A stretch of DNA of 64,000 nucleotides from Vibrio genomosp. F10 str. ZF-129 (GCF_000287055.2 NZ_AJYQ02000124.1:1-64000), one strand, 5' to 3'; counted from the first letter of the stretch, positions 28,807 to 39,409 are shown. Program-made: numbers and translations. Notes: a model not told the origin generated them from the letters alone.

Positions 28807-30186
28807 TTATAACTCATCAAAAGCAGCCAAGGCGTCTGACAATTTTTTAACACCGTGGAGTTGCATACCTTGGATGCCGTTTTTCGGCATATTCGCCGCG
28901 GGAATAATCGCTCGCTTAAAACCGTGTTTAAACGCTTCCATTAAGCGTTCTTGCCCACTGGGTACAGGGCGAATTTCTCCTGCAAGCCCCACCTCACCAA
29001 AGACAACGACATCTTTTGGCAACGGTCTATCTTTAAAGCTAGATAGCAATGCCACCACCAACGCCAAGTCGGCACTGGTTTCTGCCACTTTCACGCCACC
29101 AACGACGTTGACAAACACATCTTGATCGGCCATTTGTAATCCGCCGTGCTTATGCAATACAGCTAGCAGTAGTGACAGTCGATTTTGATCCAAGCCAACA
29201 GACACCCTTCTTGGGTTAGCCAGCTGTGAATAGTCGACAAGAGCCTGAATTTCCACTAAAAGTGGACGAGTGCCTTCCCAGACCACCATGACTGAACTGC
29301 CTGACGTTTCTTCTTCACCGCGAGACAAAAAGATAGCCGACGGGTTGCTCACCTCTTTCAAGCCTTGCCCTGTCATCGCAAATACGCCTAACTCATTAAC
29401 TGCGCCAAAACGGTTTTTATGGCTGCGCATGGTTCTAAAGCGACTATCAGCGCCACCATCAAGTAACACCGAACAATCAATAATATGCTCAAGTACTTTA
29501 GGACCCGCTAGCGTACCGTCTTTGGTCACATGGCCCACGATAAACACGGCAACGTTATTCTGCTTAGCGTAACGCGTTAACATGGTCGCAGACTCTCTCA
29601 CCTGAGCAATACTGCCAGGCGAAGATTGTACATCGGCAACATTCATCACCTGAATGGAATCGATCACCATAATTCTCGGCTGCTCTTTTTCGGCGATTTG
29701 ACAAATTTTATCGACATTGGTTTCTGACAGCATCTTCAAATGTTCTTTAGGCAATCCTAAACGAGAAGCCCTCATAGCCACTTGTTGCAATGACTCCTCG
29801 CCCGTTACGTATAACGTCGGCATTTGAGCAGAAAGCAAACACATTGTCTGAAGTAACAATGTAGATTTACCTGCCCCAGGATTACCACCAATCAAAATCG
29901 CGGCACCAGGCACCACACCACCACCGAGTACACGATCAAATTCTTTGAAACCGCTGCTAAATCGTGGAACTTCTTGCAAGTCGATTTCAGAGAGAACTTG
30001 CACCTTTGATTCGGAACCTGCTCCTGCATAACCAGACAAGCGCTCATTACGAGCGACCGTTGGTGAAGCCGCTATACGAATCTCGGTGATCGTATTCCAA
30101 GCGCCACACGCATTGCACTGGCCTTGCCAGCGAGGGAAATCCGCACCACAATCATTACAAACATATGCACGCTTTGCCTTAGCCAT
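28807..30186 (-). CDS. radA: DNA repair protein RadA
   Basis: RadA helps process branched recombination intermediates and drives DNA unwinding during homologous recombination. The 459-aa protein has the N-terminal C4 zinc finger (YVCNDCGADF...GQCNACGAW), a RecA-like core with Walker A GGNPGAGKST (about 98-107), the RadA-specific HKNRFG motif, and a C-terminal Lon-protease-like domain with GEVGLAGEIRPV. GAGG stands before the ATG. Divergent from the PilZ gene and upstream of fusA2 with a 236-base gap, so probably separate units. Confidence 0.96.
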   Translation of the reverse strand: MAKAKRAYVCNDCGADFPRWQGQCNACGAWNTITEIRIAASPTVARNERLSGYAGAGSESKVQVLSEIDLQEVPRFSSGFKEFDRVLGGGVVPGAAILIGGNPGAGKSTLLLQTMCLLSAQMPTLYVTGEESLQQVAMRASRLGLPKEHLKMLSETNVDKICQIAEKEQPRIMVIDSIQVMNVADVQSSPGSIAQVRESATMLTRYAKQNNVAVFIVGHVTKDGTLAGPKVLEHIIDCSVLLDGGADSRFRTMRSHKNRFGAVNELGVFAMTGQGLKEVSNPSAIFLSRGEEETSGSSVMVVWEGTRPLLVEIQALVDYSQLANPRRVSVGLDQNRLSLLLAVLHKHGGLQMADQDVFVNVVGGVKVAETSADLALVVALLSSFKDRPLPKDVVVFGEVGLAGEIRPVPSGQERLMEAFKHGFKRAIIPAANMPKNGIQGMQLHGVKKLSDALAAFDEL

Positions 30187-30371
30187 GTTTCCTCAATTTA
30201 CTAAACTGACAACACATAATTTACTAAACTAACTATGGAACCCTTTGTTAAACTATGTGACATCTTAAGTGATTTTTAACATTATATAATCGTCAGCCAA
30301 ATTAACATAAAGGCTAAAGATTTTGGTAAATCTGTCGATGTTATTGCAACGGAGTACTTTAACAGAAAACT

Positions 30372-32717
30372 ATGCAGCAATCTGAAATTCTATCTATCGC
30401 AGAGAGACTCATCCCCGCTTATCATTCGGAGGATTTCGACTACCTTTTATCTCAAATGACAGAAGATGAATCCCCGTCGGCTAAGTTGCTGGTCAAGATG
30501 GAATTGAACCGGGTGATGGCCCCTTGCACCAAACCCATCGACTTACGTGGACGAGTTCAGGGCGAATGCCGAGAATATGAACTCGACGGACTGAAGCACT
30601 GGTTGGATGATGTTGCCTTTAACGCATACCACAAAAATGTTAGAAAATTCAGAGGCTATACTGAAGGCGTTTGGGAAGCGCTGATCAACACCAAAAATAA
30701 TTTTCGGGTGATGAAACAAAATGGGGTTCCCACTCAAAAAGAGTTGTCGGCTGAAAGCACCCCTTTTCATGTTGAACCCATCACTCTAGGGTATGACCTG
30801 AAGCGACAAGAAAACCGTCTCAAGGTGTATTCTCAAGTAGAGATTCAACTACAAAACAAACAGATTGTTCACGCCGTAAGTATCGACCTGTCGCCTTCCG
30901 GTGCAAAGTTCAAAGTGCCAACGGCATTTAATTATAAACTGGGCGAACTGATCCGTGTTTCATTTGTTGAATTACAAAAATCCTCTGAAGTAGAAGATAT
31001 CCATCTTCCGCTCGATTACCGAATTGTCGGTATTGACGATAGCTATGAAAATGACGCCGTTAAATTCATTCGAACCCTCAAATTGTCAGATTCCGACGTT
31101 GTCGATAAAGTCATTGAAGAATCGCTGCAGAACAGTGCACAAAAAGTGCGTCACGATAATCAAGATAAGATCATTCGCGCCCGCACCCGTGGTTACGAAC
31201 ATACCTATTTAAAACACACCTGTAATTTACCGGTGTTTTTTAGTGGCAATGAATTGAAGCTCGTCTTGATGACTGAGAACAACTTACCCATTTGGAACTA
31301 CTGGCAAGACGAACGAAACCAGCAAGCCCTCGGATCTTTGTTCCACGAGCAGCGCATGTCCTTGTTAACCACAGAAGGAATCCGTGGTTGTAGCAATACC
31401 ATTTATTCGTTTACTCATGACCATGATGGAAAGTCACTGTTTTTTTCAATGATGATGCCAGAAGCAACCCGAGAAGAACGCCAGTTATTTTGGCATGTTG
31501 GGGCGAAAAGAAAGAGCTGGAAGGCGTTTAAGCTCTCTATTTTTGAGCTTTCAGATCCAGAATGTCAACAGCTATCACAGCACGCTAATGAGCTAGGTAT
31601 TGACACTGAGCCACTGTCTCACTGCGGCATTCTCCAGGAAATATCCGATACAGATTCCGCAGCTGATTATCTTTTTACTGAGAAACCGAAACTACCGAGT
31701 AAAGCACTCAATCGATTTAGGCACACTCGTCGTGTCACCGGAAACCCGACCTCTATCTACTTTGATGCAAAATCTCGCCGTAAAGAGCCTCGCTATCATT
31801 TTAAATCGCCCATTGAGCTAACCATCGATCTAGACAGCCCAATTACTGGACATACCATCGATCTATCCAAACATGGCTTGAGCATTCAATTAGATAAACC
31901 TAGCGAACTACGAGCGAATGAAGCATGCAGCATCAATCTACGTGAGCTTCAACTATACGATAAGTCCTTGCCACTGAGTGACGTTCAATACCATATTATT
32001 CGAGTTAGTGCAGACAACTTAAAGATTCAACTCAGCATTGATGAGTCGACGAGTAATTTAAGTACGATCGCGTTCTTTGATCGATTGATCAAACATAATC
32101 AGGCTAAGCTACCCAAAAAGAAAGAGTTGTTACCCAGCAATGAATTGCTTGAAGGGCTGCATAACATTCTGCTTGATAAAATGGTGAGCAATCCTGTTTT
32201 TGTTGAGAAAATCAAAGGATCATTAGTACCAATGGTGATTGGTGTTAATTATCCTCTTCCACCTCACTTGATGTTGATGGCTCGCCTCGGTATTGCGAAG
32301 CAATTTTCATTAGAACCGATTTACAAAGGCCGAATGAATACACTGCTTTCTGTACCAATGAAACGTATTGAAGGCGCTATCCCTCAATACCATGAGATTT
32401 ACATCTCAGCCGTCATTTTTGGTCATCGTATTCAATCACTACAGACTAAACTCAGCAGTGAATTTGAGAACATCAGAGAAAGATTAATTTTCATTAAGAA
32501 GGCAATGGCCGTCGGAGATTTCTACGTGCTCAGAGTATCCGGCGCTCCAATATTTGAACCTTTAACCAGCCTGCTTAAACAGGATATTGAAGAACTGACC
32601 CAAATCAGCATGCATCAAGCAAGAAAACTAGAAAAGGAAATTAGCGCTACTGTTGGTTACGGAGAAATCGTTGATATTACTGAGGAAGTATTGGTCAGAC
32701 TCGAGCTGACTAAATAG
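30372..32717 (+). CDS. plzC: PilZ-domain c-di-GMP receptor with two PilZ motifs (PlzC-like)
   Basis: A cytosolic protein of 781 aa with no membrane segments. Two regions carry the c-di-GMP-binding pattern: RQENR at 145-149 followed by DLSPSG at 172-177, and RKEPR at 470-474 followed by DLSKHG at 497-502. The parts between and after are not recognised. By its place between radA and serB it corresponds to Vibrio cholerae VC2344 (PlzC), if I recall the locus order correctly. What it controls is unclear; PilZ proteins commonly act on motility, biofilm or virulence. Divergent from radA. Its 3' region has short tandem repeats. Confidence 0.82.
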   Translation: MQQSEILSIAERLIPAYHSEDFDYLLSQMTEDESPSAKLLVKMELNRVMAPCTKPIDLRGRVQGECREYELDGLKHWLDDVAFNAYHKNVRKFRGYTEGVWEALINTKNNFRVMKQNGVPTQKELSAESTPFHVEPITLGYDLKRQENRLKVYSQVEIQLQNKQIVHAVSIDLSPSGAKFKVPTAFNYKLGELIRVSFVELQKSSEVEDIHLPLDYRIVGIDDSYENDAVKFIRTLKLSDSDVVDKVIEESLQNSAQKVRHDNQDKIIRARTRGYEHTYLKHTCNLPVFFSGNELKLVLMTENNLPIWNYWQDERNQQALGSLFHEQRMSLLTTEGIRGCSNTIYSFTHDHDGKSLFFSMMMPEATREERQLFWHVGAKRKSWKAFKLSIFELSDPECQQLSQHANELGIDTEPLSHCGILQEISDTDSAADYLFTEKPKLPSKALNRFRHTRRVTGNPTSIYFDAKSRRKEPRYHFKSPIELTIDLDSPITGHTIDLSKHGLSIQLDKPSELRANEACSINLRELQLYDKSLPLSDVQYHIIRVSADNLKIQLSIDESTSNLSTIAFFDRLIKHNQAKLPKKKELLPSNELLEGLHNILLDKMVSNPVFVEKIKGSLVPMVIGVNYPLPPHLMLMARLGIAKQFSLEPIYKGRMNTLLSVPMKRIEGAIPQYHEIYISAVIFGHRIQSLQTKLSSEFENIRERLIFIKKAMAVGDFYVLRVSGAPIFEPLTSLLKQDIEELTQISMHQARKLEKEISATVGYGEIVDITEEVLVRLELTK

Positions 32718-32773
32718 TTTCGTGAAGACAAGGTCGGTTCGCTAAAACAAAGTAGGTTCGTGGAGACAACGTG
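32717..32773 (+). repeat. Three tandem 19-base units after the PilZ gene
   Basis: Units at 32717-32735, 32736-32754 and 32755-32773 share the pattern GGTTCGTGRAGACAANGTN with a few changes. The first begins at the last base of the PilZ stop codon. Confidence 0.55.
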
Positions 32774-32809
32774 GGGGCTGCATAAATAGCTTTATATAGA
32801 GAGGACATT

Positions 32810-32843
32810 TTAATCTATAGAAAACCTTAATCTACAGAAAACA
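32810..32843 (+). repeat. 17-base tandem duplication
   Basis: TTAATCTATAGAAAACC is followed at once by TTAATCTACAGAAAACA, two differences in 17 bases. It sits in the gap between the PilZ gene and serB. Confidence 0.65.
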
Positions 32844-32861
32844 AGGCCAACTAGAAAAAGC

Positions 32862-32889
32862 AATCGCGAAGATATTTCCCCTCGCGATT
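32862..32889 (-). terminator. Terminator after serB
   Basis: AATCGCGA and TCGCGATT form an 8-bp stem with a 12-base loop. On the minus strand it is followed by GCTTTTTCT, giving a plausible rho-independent terminator. Confidence 0.65.
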
Positions 32890-32917
32890 CCTAGTTCACA
32901 CCAATAACAACGAAATA

Positions 32918-33898
32918 TTAAGGCTTAGCCTGCCAGCTCAGTTTTTGTTGCTTGACTAAACCCGCAGATAGGATACACAGCACACCACCAAGACCGGCAA
33001 ATCGAACCGCAGTCTGAGCAGCTTGTTCTACTTTAGGTTTAGCATGGTAAGCCACACCCAGCCCTGCCGCATTCATCATGACCAGATCATTCGCCCCATC
33101 GCCCACGGCAACAGTATTATGAATCTCGATGTCATATTTTTCAGCCAGCTCAAATAAAATGTCCGCTTTCGTCTGAGCTGAAACCACATCACCGATAACC
33201 TGGCCTGTTAGCTTGCCATCAACAATCTCTAAGGTGTTAGATTGAGCATGATGAAGGTTTAACTCCTGGCGCAAATAATCAGAAAAATAGGTAAATCCTC
33301 CTGAAGCAATGGCGGTTTTCCAACCTAATGCATTCAATGTCGTCACTAGCTCTTTTAAATCTGGCATAAACGGGAGGCTTTGACGAACAGATTCCAAAAT
33401 AGATTCATTCGCCCCCGCTAGCTTAGCCACTCGCTGACGGAGACTTTGCTCAAAATCGAGTTCCCCTTGCATTGCTCGTTCGGTGACTTCCGCCACTTCT
33501 TCTCCCACTCCTGCCAATATCGCAATCTCATCAATGCATTCGATTTGAATCGCGGTTGAATCCATATCCATGACGATCAAACCAGGGCTAGAAATATCTG
33601 GGAGTTCATCTAAAAGGGCAAAATCTAACCCCAATGAAATAATGATATCTTGATGTGCTTGAGTCAGAGCTCCTGACATCAAAGCCACCTCGTAATGACC
33701 CACTTTCCAAGTTTCAACAATTCGAGTGTATGTACCCGTATAGGTATCAATGTCGTCAAAATATTGAGGGGAAAGGTGCGAAGCAAAGATAATCCAATTC
33801 GCTTTAGCTTTATCCTGCTGATTTGAAAAGCGAGTTTCAGGTAGTCGCTTCAAAAGAGTCGTGTGTCGCCTGATTGGTAGAGTCTTTAACGTATCCAT
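32918..33898 (-). CDS. serB: Phosphoserine phosphatase
   Basis: Last step of serine synthesis: removes phosphate from L-phosphoserine. The 326-aa protein has an N-terminal regulatory-like region of about 110 residues and a HAD domain with the nucleophile motif VMDMDSTAIQIECIDE (Asp near 109), ASGGFTYF, and GDGANDLVMMNAAGLGVAYHAKP. AAGGA precedes the ATG. It faces a YtjB/Smp-like gene, the same pairing as serB-ytjB in E. coli. Confidence 0.96.
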   Translation of the reverse strand: MDTLKTLPIRRHTTLLKRLPETRFSNQQDKAKANWIIFASHLSPQYFDDIDTYTGTYTRIVETWKVGHYEVALMSGALTQAHQDIIISLGLDFALLDELPDISSPGLIVMDMDSTAIQIECIDEIAILAGVGEEVAEVTERAMQGELDFEQSLRQRVAKLAGANESILESVRQSLPFMPDLKELVTTLNALGWKTAIASGGFTYFSDYLRQELNLHHAQSNTLEIVDGKLTGQVIGDVVSAQTKADILFELAEKYDIEIHNTVAVGDGANDLVMMNAAGLGVAYHAKPKVEQAAQTAVRFAGLGGVLCILSAGLVKQQKLSWQAKP

Positions 33899-33998
33899 GT
33901 TTTAATCCTTAAAATAACTCCATAACGTTACCCTATTGCAATTTGAAAACGCAAGTATCAATATTAACGAACGCAAAATAATTCTGTTTAGGAATACC

Positions 33999-34601
33999 AT
34001 GAATCAATCATTATTTTCATTTCGAGTAGCAGTTAAGGCCATCGCTGTGCTTATGCTGCTTGCCATGGTTTCCGTTATCGCCATCAATAGCGTCAAAATA
34101 AGCCAAGGCAATGAACGAATTCAACAGAATCAACTCGAAACACTCACCAAGATATTAATCTCTCAAGCGTCGCTTTCCGCCGCTGAAATGGTGATGCAAG
34201 AAGATCAAGAGAAGCTATTAACCCTCGCCAATCAACTCGCGCAAAACCCGCTGGTCTTTGACGCTACACTCTACAGCACCGAAGGTATTAAACTCGCTGC
34301 AAGCGATGAGGCACTGACGGCGAGAGAAGTGCTCGGACTTGATACGCCATTATCTACAGCAAGAATAGGTCGTCAGCAACTCGTCGAGCCTGTTATGCAT
34401 GATTCCAGTATTATCGGGTTTATTCGTATTACTTTTGAAACAGGCCGAGTCACGGCCATTTCCGATCACCACTACCGGAAAAGTGATCGTTACATGTACA
34501 CGATGATATTGATGAGCTTTATTGGCGGTCTATTAGTGCCAATATTGATAAGAAAGAAACGAAAGAACAAGGGTGAAAACTTGTTACTCAGTGGGCAATA
34601 A
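33999..34601 (+). CDS. YtjB/Smp-like membrane protein
   Basis: A 200-aa inner-membrane protein with a helix at about 13-33 (AVKAIAVLMLLAMVSVIAI), a periplasmic domain of about 130 residues, and a second helix near 167-183 before a basic tail. This layout and its place beside serB match E. coli YtjB (Smp), and Vibrio relatives have been named AhpA. Function is poorly known. The real start is the ATG at 33999 behind AGGA; the frame is open further up to a TTG at 33936 with no site. Confidence 0.82.
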   Translation: MNQSLFSFRVAVKAIAVLMLLAMVSVIAINSVKISQGNERIQQNQLETLTKILISQASLSAAEMVMQEDQEKLLTLANQLAQNPLVFDATLYSTEGIKLAASDEALTAREVLGLDTPLSTARIGRQQLVEPVMHDSSIIGFIRITFETGRVTAISDHHYRKSDRYMYTMILMSFIGGLLVPILIRKKRKNKGENLLLSGQ

Positions 34602-34730
34602 TCATCATTATACTTTTGACATAACAGTTAACTACCTTAAGCACTTAACCACGGTCAGAACTTAGGTTCGTGATCTAAGCCGTGGGTAGAATCAATCATT
34701 GCCAAACAAACAGCCGCACAAATACAAATA

Positions 34731-34760
34731 AAAAACCTCAGTGTTCAAACTGAGGTTTTT
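34731..34760 (-). terminator. Terminator after deoD
   Basis: AAAAACCTCAGT and ACTGAGGTTTTT make a perfect 12-bp stem with a six-base loop. It can also end the gene on the plus strand. Confidence 0.92.
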
Positions 34761-34781
34761 TCATTTTATGCTAAAAAATGG

Positions 34782-35501
34782 TTAGTCTTCATCGCCTAGC
34801 AAAACGGAATCCAAAGCAATTTCCATCATTTCATTAAATGTGGTTGCACGTTCATCTGACGTGGTTTGTTCACCGGTTTTGATGTGATCCGATACCGTAC
34901 AGATTGCTAGCGCTTTGGCGCCATATTCTGCCGCCACACCATAAATTCCAGCCGCTTCCATTTCGACGCCAACAATTCCGTATTTATCCATTACGTCGAA
35001 CATGTCTGGGTCAGGAGTGTAGAAGAGTTCTGCTGAAAACAGGTTACCGACTTTGACATCGATACCACGTGCTTTTGCTGCCTCTTCAGCAGCTCTCACC
35101 ATTTTATAATCAGCGATGGCTGCGAAGTCATGATCTTTAAAGCGAATACGGTTTACTTTAGAGTCTGTGCACGCGCCCATACCAATCACAACATCACGCA
35201 CTTTAATATCTTCGCTAACCGCACCACAACTTCCGACGCGTATTATCTTCTTAACACCGAAGTCTTTAATCAGCTCTGTTACGTATATAGAGCATGATGG
35301 AATTCCCATGCCATGCCCCATCACCGAGATCTTACGACCTTTATAAGTGCCGGTGTATCCATACATACTGCGAACATCACAGACCTGAACAGCATCATCT
35401 AAAAAAGTCTCAGCAATGTATTTAGCGCGCAGTGGATCCCCCGGCATCAAAACAACATCTGCAAAGTCACCCTTTTCAGCATTAATATGTGGCGTTGCCA
35501 T
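34782..35501 (-). CDS. deoD: Purine nucleoside phosphorylase DeoD
   Basis: Splits purine (deoxy)nucleosides with phosphate into base and (deoxy)ribose 1-phosphate. The 239-aa hexameric-type enzyme shows the N-terminal [33 protein letters not shown], the nucleoside site MEAAGIYG (VEMEAAG) and the catalytic Asp in [16 protein letters not shown] precedes the ATG. It is the last gene of deoC-deoA-deoB-deoD; its sugar product goes to DeoB. Confidence 0.97.
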   Translation of the reverse strand: MATPHINAEKGDFADVVLMPGDPLRAKYIAETFLDDAVQVCDVRSMYGYTGTYKGRKISVMGHGMGIPSCSIYVTELIKDFGVKKIIRVGSCGAVSEDIKVRDVVIGMGACTDSKVNRIRFKDHDFAAIADYKMVRAAEEAAKARGIDVKVGNLFSAELFYTPDPDMFDVMDKYGIVGVEMEAAGIYGVAAEYGAKALAICTVSDHIKTGEQTTSDERATTFNEMMEIALDSVLLGDED

Positions 35502-35579
35502 AATCTATTCCTTCTTCAATCTCTATTTGAATTGCTAATCCAATTGTTAAGGGCTCTTCAACAGAGCCCTAATCCATGA

Positions 35580-36800
35580 TTACAAAAAGTTTTTACCGTA
35601 TTCCATTGGAGAGGTTTCAAAGTACGATGCCAAACTTTGGCCTATGTCAGCAAACGTATCTCTAAGGCCCAATGAACCGGCTGGTACTTTTTGGCCATAA
35701 ACGATAACGGGGATATGCTCACGCGTATGATCACTGCCTGGCCAGGTTGGATCACACCCATGATCTGCCGTCAAAATAAGAATGTCATCTTCTTGCATTA
35801 ACTCGATAACTTCGTTAATTCGCCCATCAAAGTACTCTAAAGCCGCCGCATAGCCTGCGACATCTCTTCGGTGCCCGTATGCAGAATCAAAGTCAACAAA
35901 ATTGGTGAAGACTATCGTGTTGTCCCCAGCCTTTTTGATCGCTTCTTTTGTTGCTTCGAAGAGCTCTGGAATTCCCGTTGCTTTGGTTTTCTGAGTTATC
36001 CCGCAGCCCGCATAAATGTCAGAGATTTTACCAATAGAGTGGACTTGACCGCCTTTTTCATCCACCAGTTTTTGTAACACAGTTGGTGCCGGTGGCTCTA
36101 CCGATAAGTCTCGGCGGTTACCCGTACGAGCAAATTCGCCCGCTTTCGCACCAACAAATGGTCGCGCAATCACTCGGCCAATGTTGTACTCTTCAAGTTC
36201 TTCACGAGCGATCTGGCAAAGCTCTAGTAACTTGTCCAAACCAAACGTCTCTTCATGACAAGCGATTTGGAATACCGAGTCACCTGATGTATAGAAAATC
36301 GGTAAACCTGTCTTCATGTGCTCTTCGCCCAAGTCATCAAGAACCTGAGTCCCTGATGCATGGCAATTGCCTAAGAAACCAGACAAACCAGCACGTTTTA
36401 GAATGCGATCTGTTAGCTCCGTTGGAAAGCTGTTTTCTTTATCTGTAAAGTAACCCCATTCAAATAACACAGGAACACCAGCAATTTCCCAGTGACCTGA
36501 AGGCGTATCTTTACCTGATGACAGCTCAGCGGCATGGCCGTAAGCACCAATCACATCAACACTGCCTTCAAGACCCGCAGCAAACTTACCGGTCGACTCT
36601 TTGTGCGCCATCGCAAAACCAAGCTTAGACAGGTTAGGCAGTTTTAATGGTCCACTACGATCGGCATTATCCGCTAGCCCTTTACTGCACTGCTCTGCAA
36701 TATGGCCCATGGTATCCGAACCAACATCACCAAACTTATCCGCATCGGCAGTTTCACCAATACCAAATGAATCTAATACTAAAATAAATGCTCTTTTCAT
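35580..36800 (-). CDS. deoB: Phosphopentomutase DeoB
   Basis: Converts deoxyribose 1-phosphate (or ribose 1-phosphate) to the 5-phosphate, which DeoC then cleaves. The 406-aa protein of the alkaline-phosphatase superfamily has metal ligands in VLDSFGIGE (start), DTPSGHWE, and [21 protein letters not shown] near the end. The start is the ATG at 36800 ([13 protein letters not shown]) behind a GTGAG-type site; the frame is open to 36836, just overlapping deoA. The gap to deoA is 32 bases, so they share a transcript. Confidence 0.96.
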   Translation of the reverse strand: MKRAFILVLDSFGIGETADADKFGDVGSDTMGHIAEQCSKGLADNADRSGPLKLPNLSKLGFAMAHKESTGKFAAGLEGSVDVIGAYGHAAELSSGKDTPSGHWEIAGVPVLFEWGYFTDKENSFPTELTDRILKRAGLSGFLGNCHASGTQVLDDLGEEHMKTGLPIFYTSGDSVFQIACHEETFGLDKLLELCQIAREELEEYNIGRVIARPFVGAKAGEFARTGNRRDLSVEPPAPTVLQKLVDEKGGQVHSIGKISDIYAGCGITQKTKATGIPELFEATKEAIKKAGDNTIVFTNFVDFDSAYGHRRDVAGYAAALEYFDGRINEVIELMQEDDILILTADHGCDPTWPGSDHTREHIPVIVYGQKVPAGSLGLRDTFADIGQSLASYFETSPMEYGKNFL

Positions 36801-36832
36801 TTTCTCACCCATTAAATGCGCTTCACCAGATT

Positions 36833-38179
36833 TCATACGTCTTCAGAACGGATCTGACGATAAACATCTGGAGTCGGTTGATAGTCTCCGCCAATCGTAA
36901 TTGCACGTTGAAGTGCCTGTGCGGCCTCTTGCCATTGCTCTTCATTACGAGCATGGATAACCGCTAACGGTTTATCATCTGCCGCAATGTCACCTAAGCG
37001 AATGAAATTATCAAAACCCACCGCGTAATCGATGCTGTCCGTTGCTACGCGACGTCCACCGCCCATACCAACTACGGCCATTCCGATTGCACGTGTATCC
37101 ATGGCTGATACAACACCACGTTCAAGTGCGTAAACAGGTTTAATAATTTCTGCGCTTTCTAGGTAGTTATTATAATTTTCTACAAAATCTTCTGGCCCGC
37201 CTAAGCCTGCAACCATTTTACCAAAGCATTCTGCGGCTTTGCCGTTATCCAGAACGGCCATCAATTTCTCTCGGGCCTCTTCACTGTTGTCGGCAAGGTT
37301 CCCCAACACCAACATTTCAGCACAAGAAGCCAATGTAATATTGAGCAAGCGAGGATTACGATATTCACCCGTTAGGAATCTCACCGCTTCTCTCACTTCA
37401 AGCGCATTGCCCGCTGAAGAGGCAAGAACTTGGTTCATATCGGTAAGGATAGCGGTTGTTTTAGTACCGGCACCATTAGCCACGGCAACGATAGATTTAG
37501 CCAGTTCTTCCGACGCTTCATACGTTGGCATAAAAGCACCTGAGCCGACTTTTACATCCATCACAAGTGAATCTAAACCTGCCGCTAGTTTCTTCGACAG
37601 TATCGAAGCGGTAATTAACGAGATGTTATCGACGGTTGCGGTAATATCACGCGTGGCATAAACACGCTTATCTGCGGGAGCTAAATCCCCCGTTTGACCG
37701 ATAATGGCCACCCCAGCGTCTTTAGTCACTTGACCAAACACGTCATTGGTTGGAGTAATGTTATAACCAGGTATGGACTCTAATTTGTCTAAAGTTCCTC
37801 CCGTGTGGCCAAGGCCGCGGCCAGAAATCATTGGAACAAACCCACCACATGCGGCCACCATAGGGCCAAGCATTAATGACGTCACATCGCCGACACCACC
37901 GGTTGAGTGTTTATCAACAATTGGACCATCGAAGTTCATGTGCGCCCAATCAATCACCATGCCTGAATCACGCATCGCACACGTGAGAGCAATTCGCTCT
38001 GGCATCGTCATTTCATTAAAGAATATCGCCATTGCAAATGCTGCAATTTGGCCTTCAGATACGGTATTTTTTGCCACACCTTGAATGAAAAAATTAATCT
38101 CATCCGTTGTCAGAACTTCGTTATCGCGCTTTTTACGAATGATTTCTTGAGGTAAGTAGTTTTGATTAATATTAGACAT
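36833..38179 (-). CDS. deoA: Thymidine phosphorylase DeoA
   Basis: Phosphorolysis of thymidine and deoxyuridine to base and deoxyribose 1-phosphate. The 448-aa enzyme shows the family signature [20 protein letters not shown] (about 116-135), phosphate-site KHSTGGVGD, and [16 protein letters not shown] precedes the ATG. Second gene of the deo operon, 94 bases after deoC. Length and motifs are complete. Confidence 0.97.
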   Translation of the reverse strand: MSNINQNYLPQEIIRKKRDNEVLTTDEINFFIQGVAKNTVSEGQIAAFAMAIFFNEMTMPERIALTCAMRDSGMVIDWAHMNFDGPIVDKHSTGGVGDVTSLMLGPMVAACGGFVPMISGRGLGHTGGTLDKLESIPGYNITPTNDVFGQVTKDAGVAIIGQTGDLAPADKRVYATRDITATVDNISLITASILSKKLAAGLDSLVMDVKVGSGAFMPTYEASEELAKSIVAVANGAGTKTTAILTDMNQVLASSAGNALEVREAVRFLTGEYRNPRLLNITLASCAEMLVLGNLADNSEEAREKLMAVLDNGKAAECFGKMVAGLGGPEDFVENYNNYLESAEIIKPVYALERGVVSAMDTRAIGMAVVGMGGGRRVATDSIDYAVGFDNFIRLGDIAADDKPLAVIHARNEEQWQEAAQALQRAITIGGDYQPTPDVYRQIRSEDV

Positions 38180-38273
38180 TAGAATCTCCCAAGTTTGCTG
38201 TAAACATTGGTTTGTAGAATAAAGAGATGAAGTGGTGAACTTTCACCACTTCATAAAACAGACAGTTATAGAT

Positions 38274-39050
38274 TTAGTACGCGGCAGGATCCGCTGTTTG
38301 GTCTGTCACTTCTAATGTGTTAAGTAGATTGGTTAGTAGGCTTGATGCTCCAAAACGATAATGCATATTGTCAGCCCAATCGGCACCTAAAAGATCATCA
38401 GCCATACCAAGGTAAGCTTGTGCATCTTCCGCAGTGCGAACACCACCAGCAGGCTTAAAGCCGACCGTTTTAGCAACGCCCATATCGCGAATAACTTCAA
38501 GCATCATGCGTGCGTATTCTGGCGTAGCGTTCACTGGTACTTTACCCGTTGAAGTTTTGATGAAATCGGCACCCGCTTCAATACAAATCTGCGATGCTTT
38601 CTTAATCAATGCTTCTTCTTTCAACTCACCCGTTTCGATGATCACTTTTAATAAAATATCGCCACACGCTTCTTTACATTGCTTAACCAACTCAAAGCCG
38701 ACTTTTTCATTGCCAGCAATTAACGCACGGTATGGGAAGACAACATCCACTTCATCAGCACCGTAAGCAACGGCTGCCTTTGTTTCTGCAACGGCGATGT
38801 CAATATCGTCATTACCATGAGGGAAATTTGTCACGGTTGCAATGCGCACGTCTGGTGTGCCTTGTTCACGCAATGTCTTCTTCGCAATGGGAATAAAGCG
38901 AGGGTAAATACAAATTGCAGCAGTGTTACCTACGGCTGTTTTCGCGTCATGACACAGTGAGATCACCTTTGCATCGGTGTCATCATCATTTAGCGTGGTT
39001 AGATCCATTAATTTAAGTGCTCGTAGTGCTGCTGCTTTTAAATCGCTCAT
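38274..39050 (-). CDS. deoC: Deoxyribose-phosphate aldolase DeoC
   Basis: Cleaves deoxyribose 5-phosphate to acetaldehyde and glyceraldehyde 3-phosphate, feeding nucleoside sugar into central metabolism. The 258-aa TIM-barrel enzyme has the Schiff-base lysine in [11 protein letters not shown] and [11 protein letters not shown] and the gate DVVFPYR. GGAG stands six bases before the ATG. First gene of the operon; control by CytR, DeoR and CRP is known for enterics, and the 500 bases upstream hold a LacI-family-like dyad. Confidence 0.97.
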   Translation of the reverse strand: MSDLKAAALRALKLMDLTTLNDDDTDAKVISLCHDAKTAVGNTAAICIYPRFIPIAKKTLREQGTPDVRIATVTNFPHGNDDIDIAVAETKAAVAYGADEVDVVFPYRALIAGNEKVGFELVKQCKEACGDILLKVIIETGELKEEALIKKASQICIEAGADFIKTSTGKVPVNATPEYARMMLEVIRDMGVAKTVGFKPAGGVRTAEDAQAYLGMADDLLGADWADNMHYRFGASSLLTNLLNTLEVTDQTADPAAY

Positions 39051-39146
39051 TTCTATCTCCGATCAATATATTCAATTCATTTTCTATCGAACTCGCACCC
39101 ATATTAGCAATTTAACGTTGGGGCAAAGCGGGCTCAATAGCCTTAA

Positions 39147-39347
39147 ATGAACGGACTTGGTTCCTTGAAGACTCAGTACATACAGCGAACATGTACTAAT
39201 TGCTATCCTTGTCACCGCACAGTACCAATTATGGTCCATGGCACTACAATCAATGATTGCGGTGTCTGCGTAGGCAAATCATATGCCTATTTTGAGATGT
39301 ATTACCGTGAAGAGTTGTTATTCACCCACTCAACAATGTGTATCTAA
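39147..39347 (+). CDS. Small cysteine-rich (zinc-ribbon-like) protein, candidate
   Basis: A 66-aa frame divergent from deoC. It has six cysteines, five of them in two knuckle-like groups: C16xxC19xxC22H and C38xxC41, spaced as in a small zinc ribbon. Codon choice looks like the neighbours and there are no rare-codon runs. Against it, no ribosome site is seen before the ATG. I recall a hypothetical gene at this spot in V. cholerae (between deoC and nupC), which would support it, but I cannot check the sequence. Function unknown. Confidence 0.5.
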   Translation: MNGLGSLKTQYIQRTCTNCYPCHRTVPIMVHGTTINDCGVCVGKSYAYFEMYYREELLFTHSTMCI

Positions 39348-39393
39348 CCTATACAGTATAGATATTCATTGCAAAACTGTAGCACCAAATAAA

Positions 39394-39409
39394 ACGCAAA
39401 CGGTTTGTA
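39394..39409. promoter_or_regulatory. Possible LacI-family (CytR/PurR-like) operator
   Basis: CGCAAAC-G-GTTTGTA is an imperfect dyad close to the PurR box ACGCAAACGTTTGCGT but with one extra central base. It lies 345 bases before deoC and after nupC, a place where nucleoside-responsive control makes sense. Weak evidence. Confidence 0.3.
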
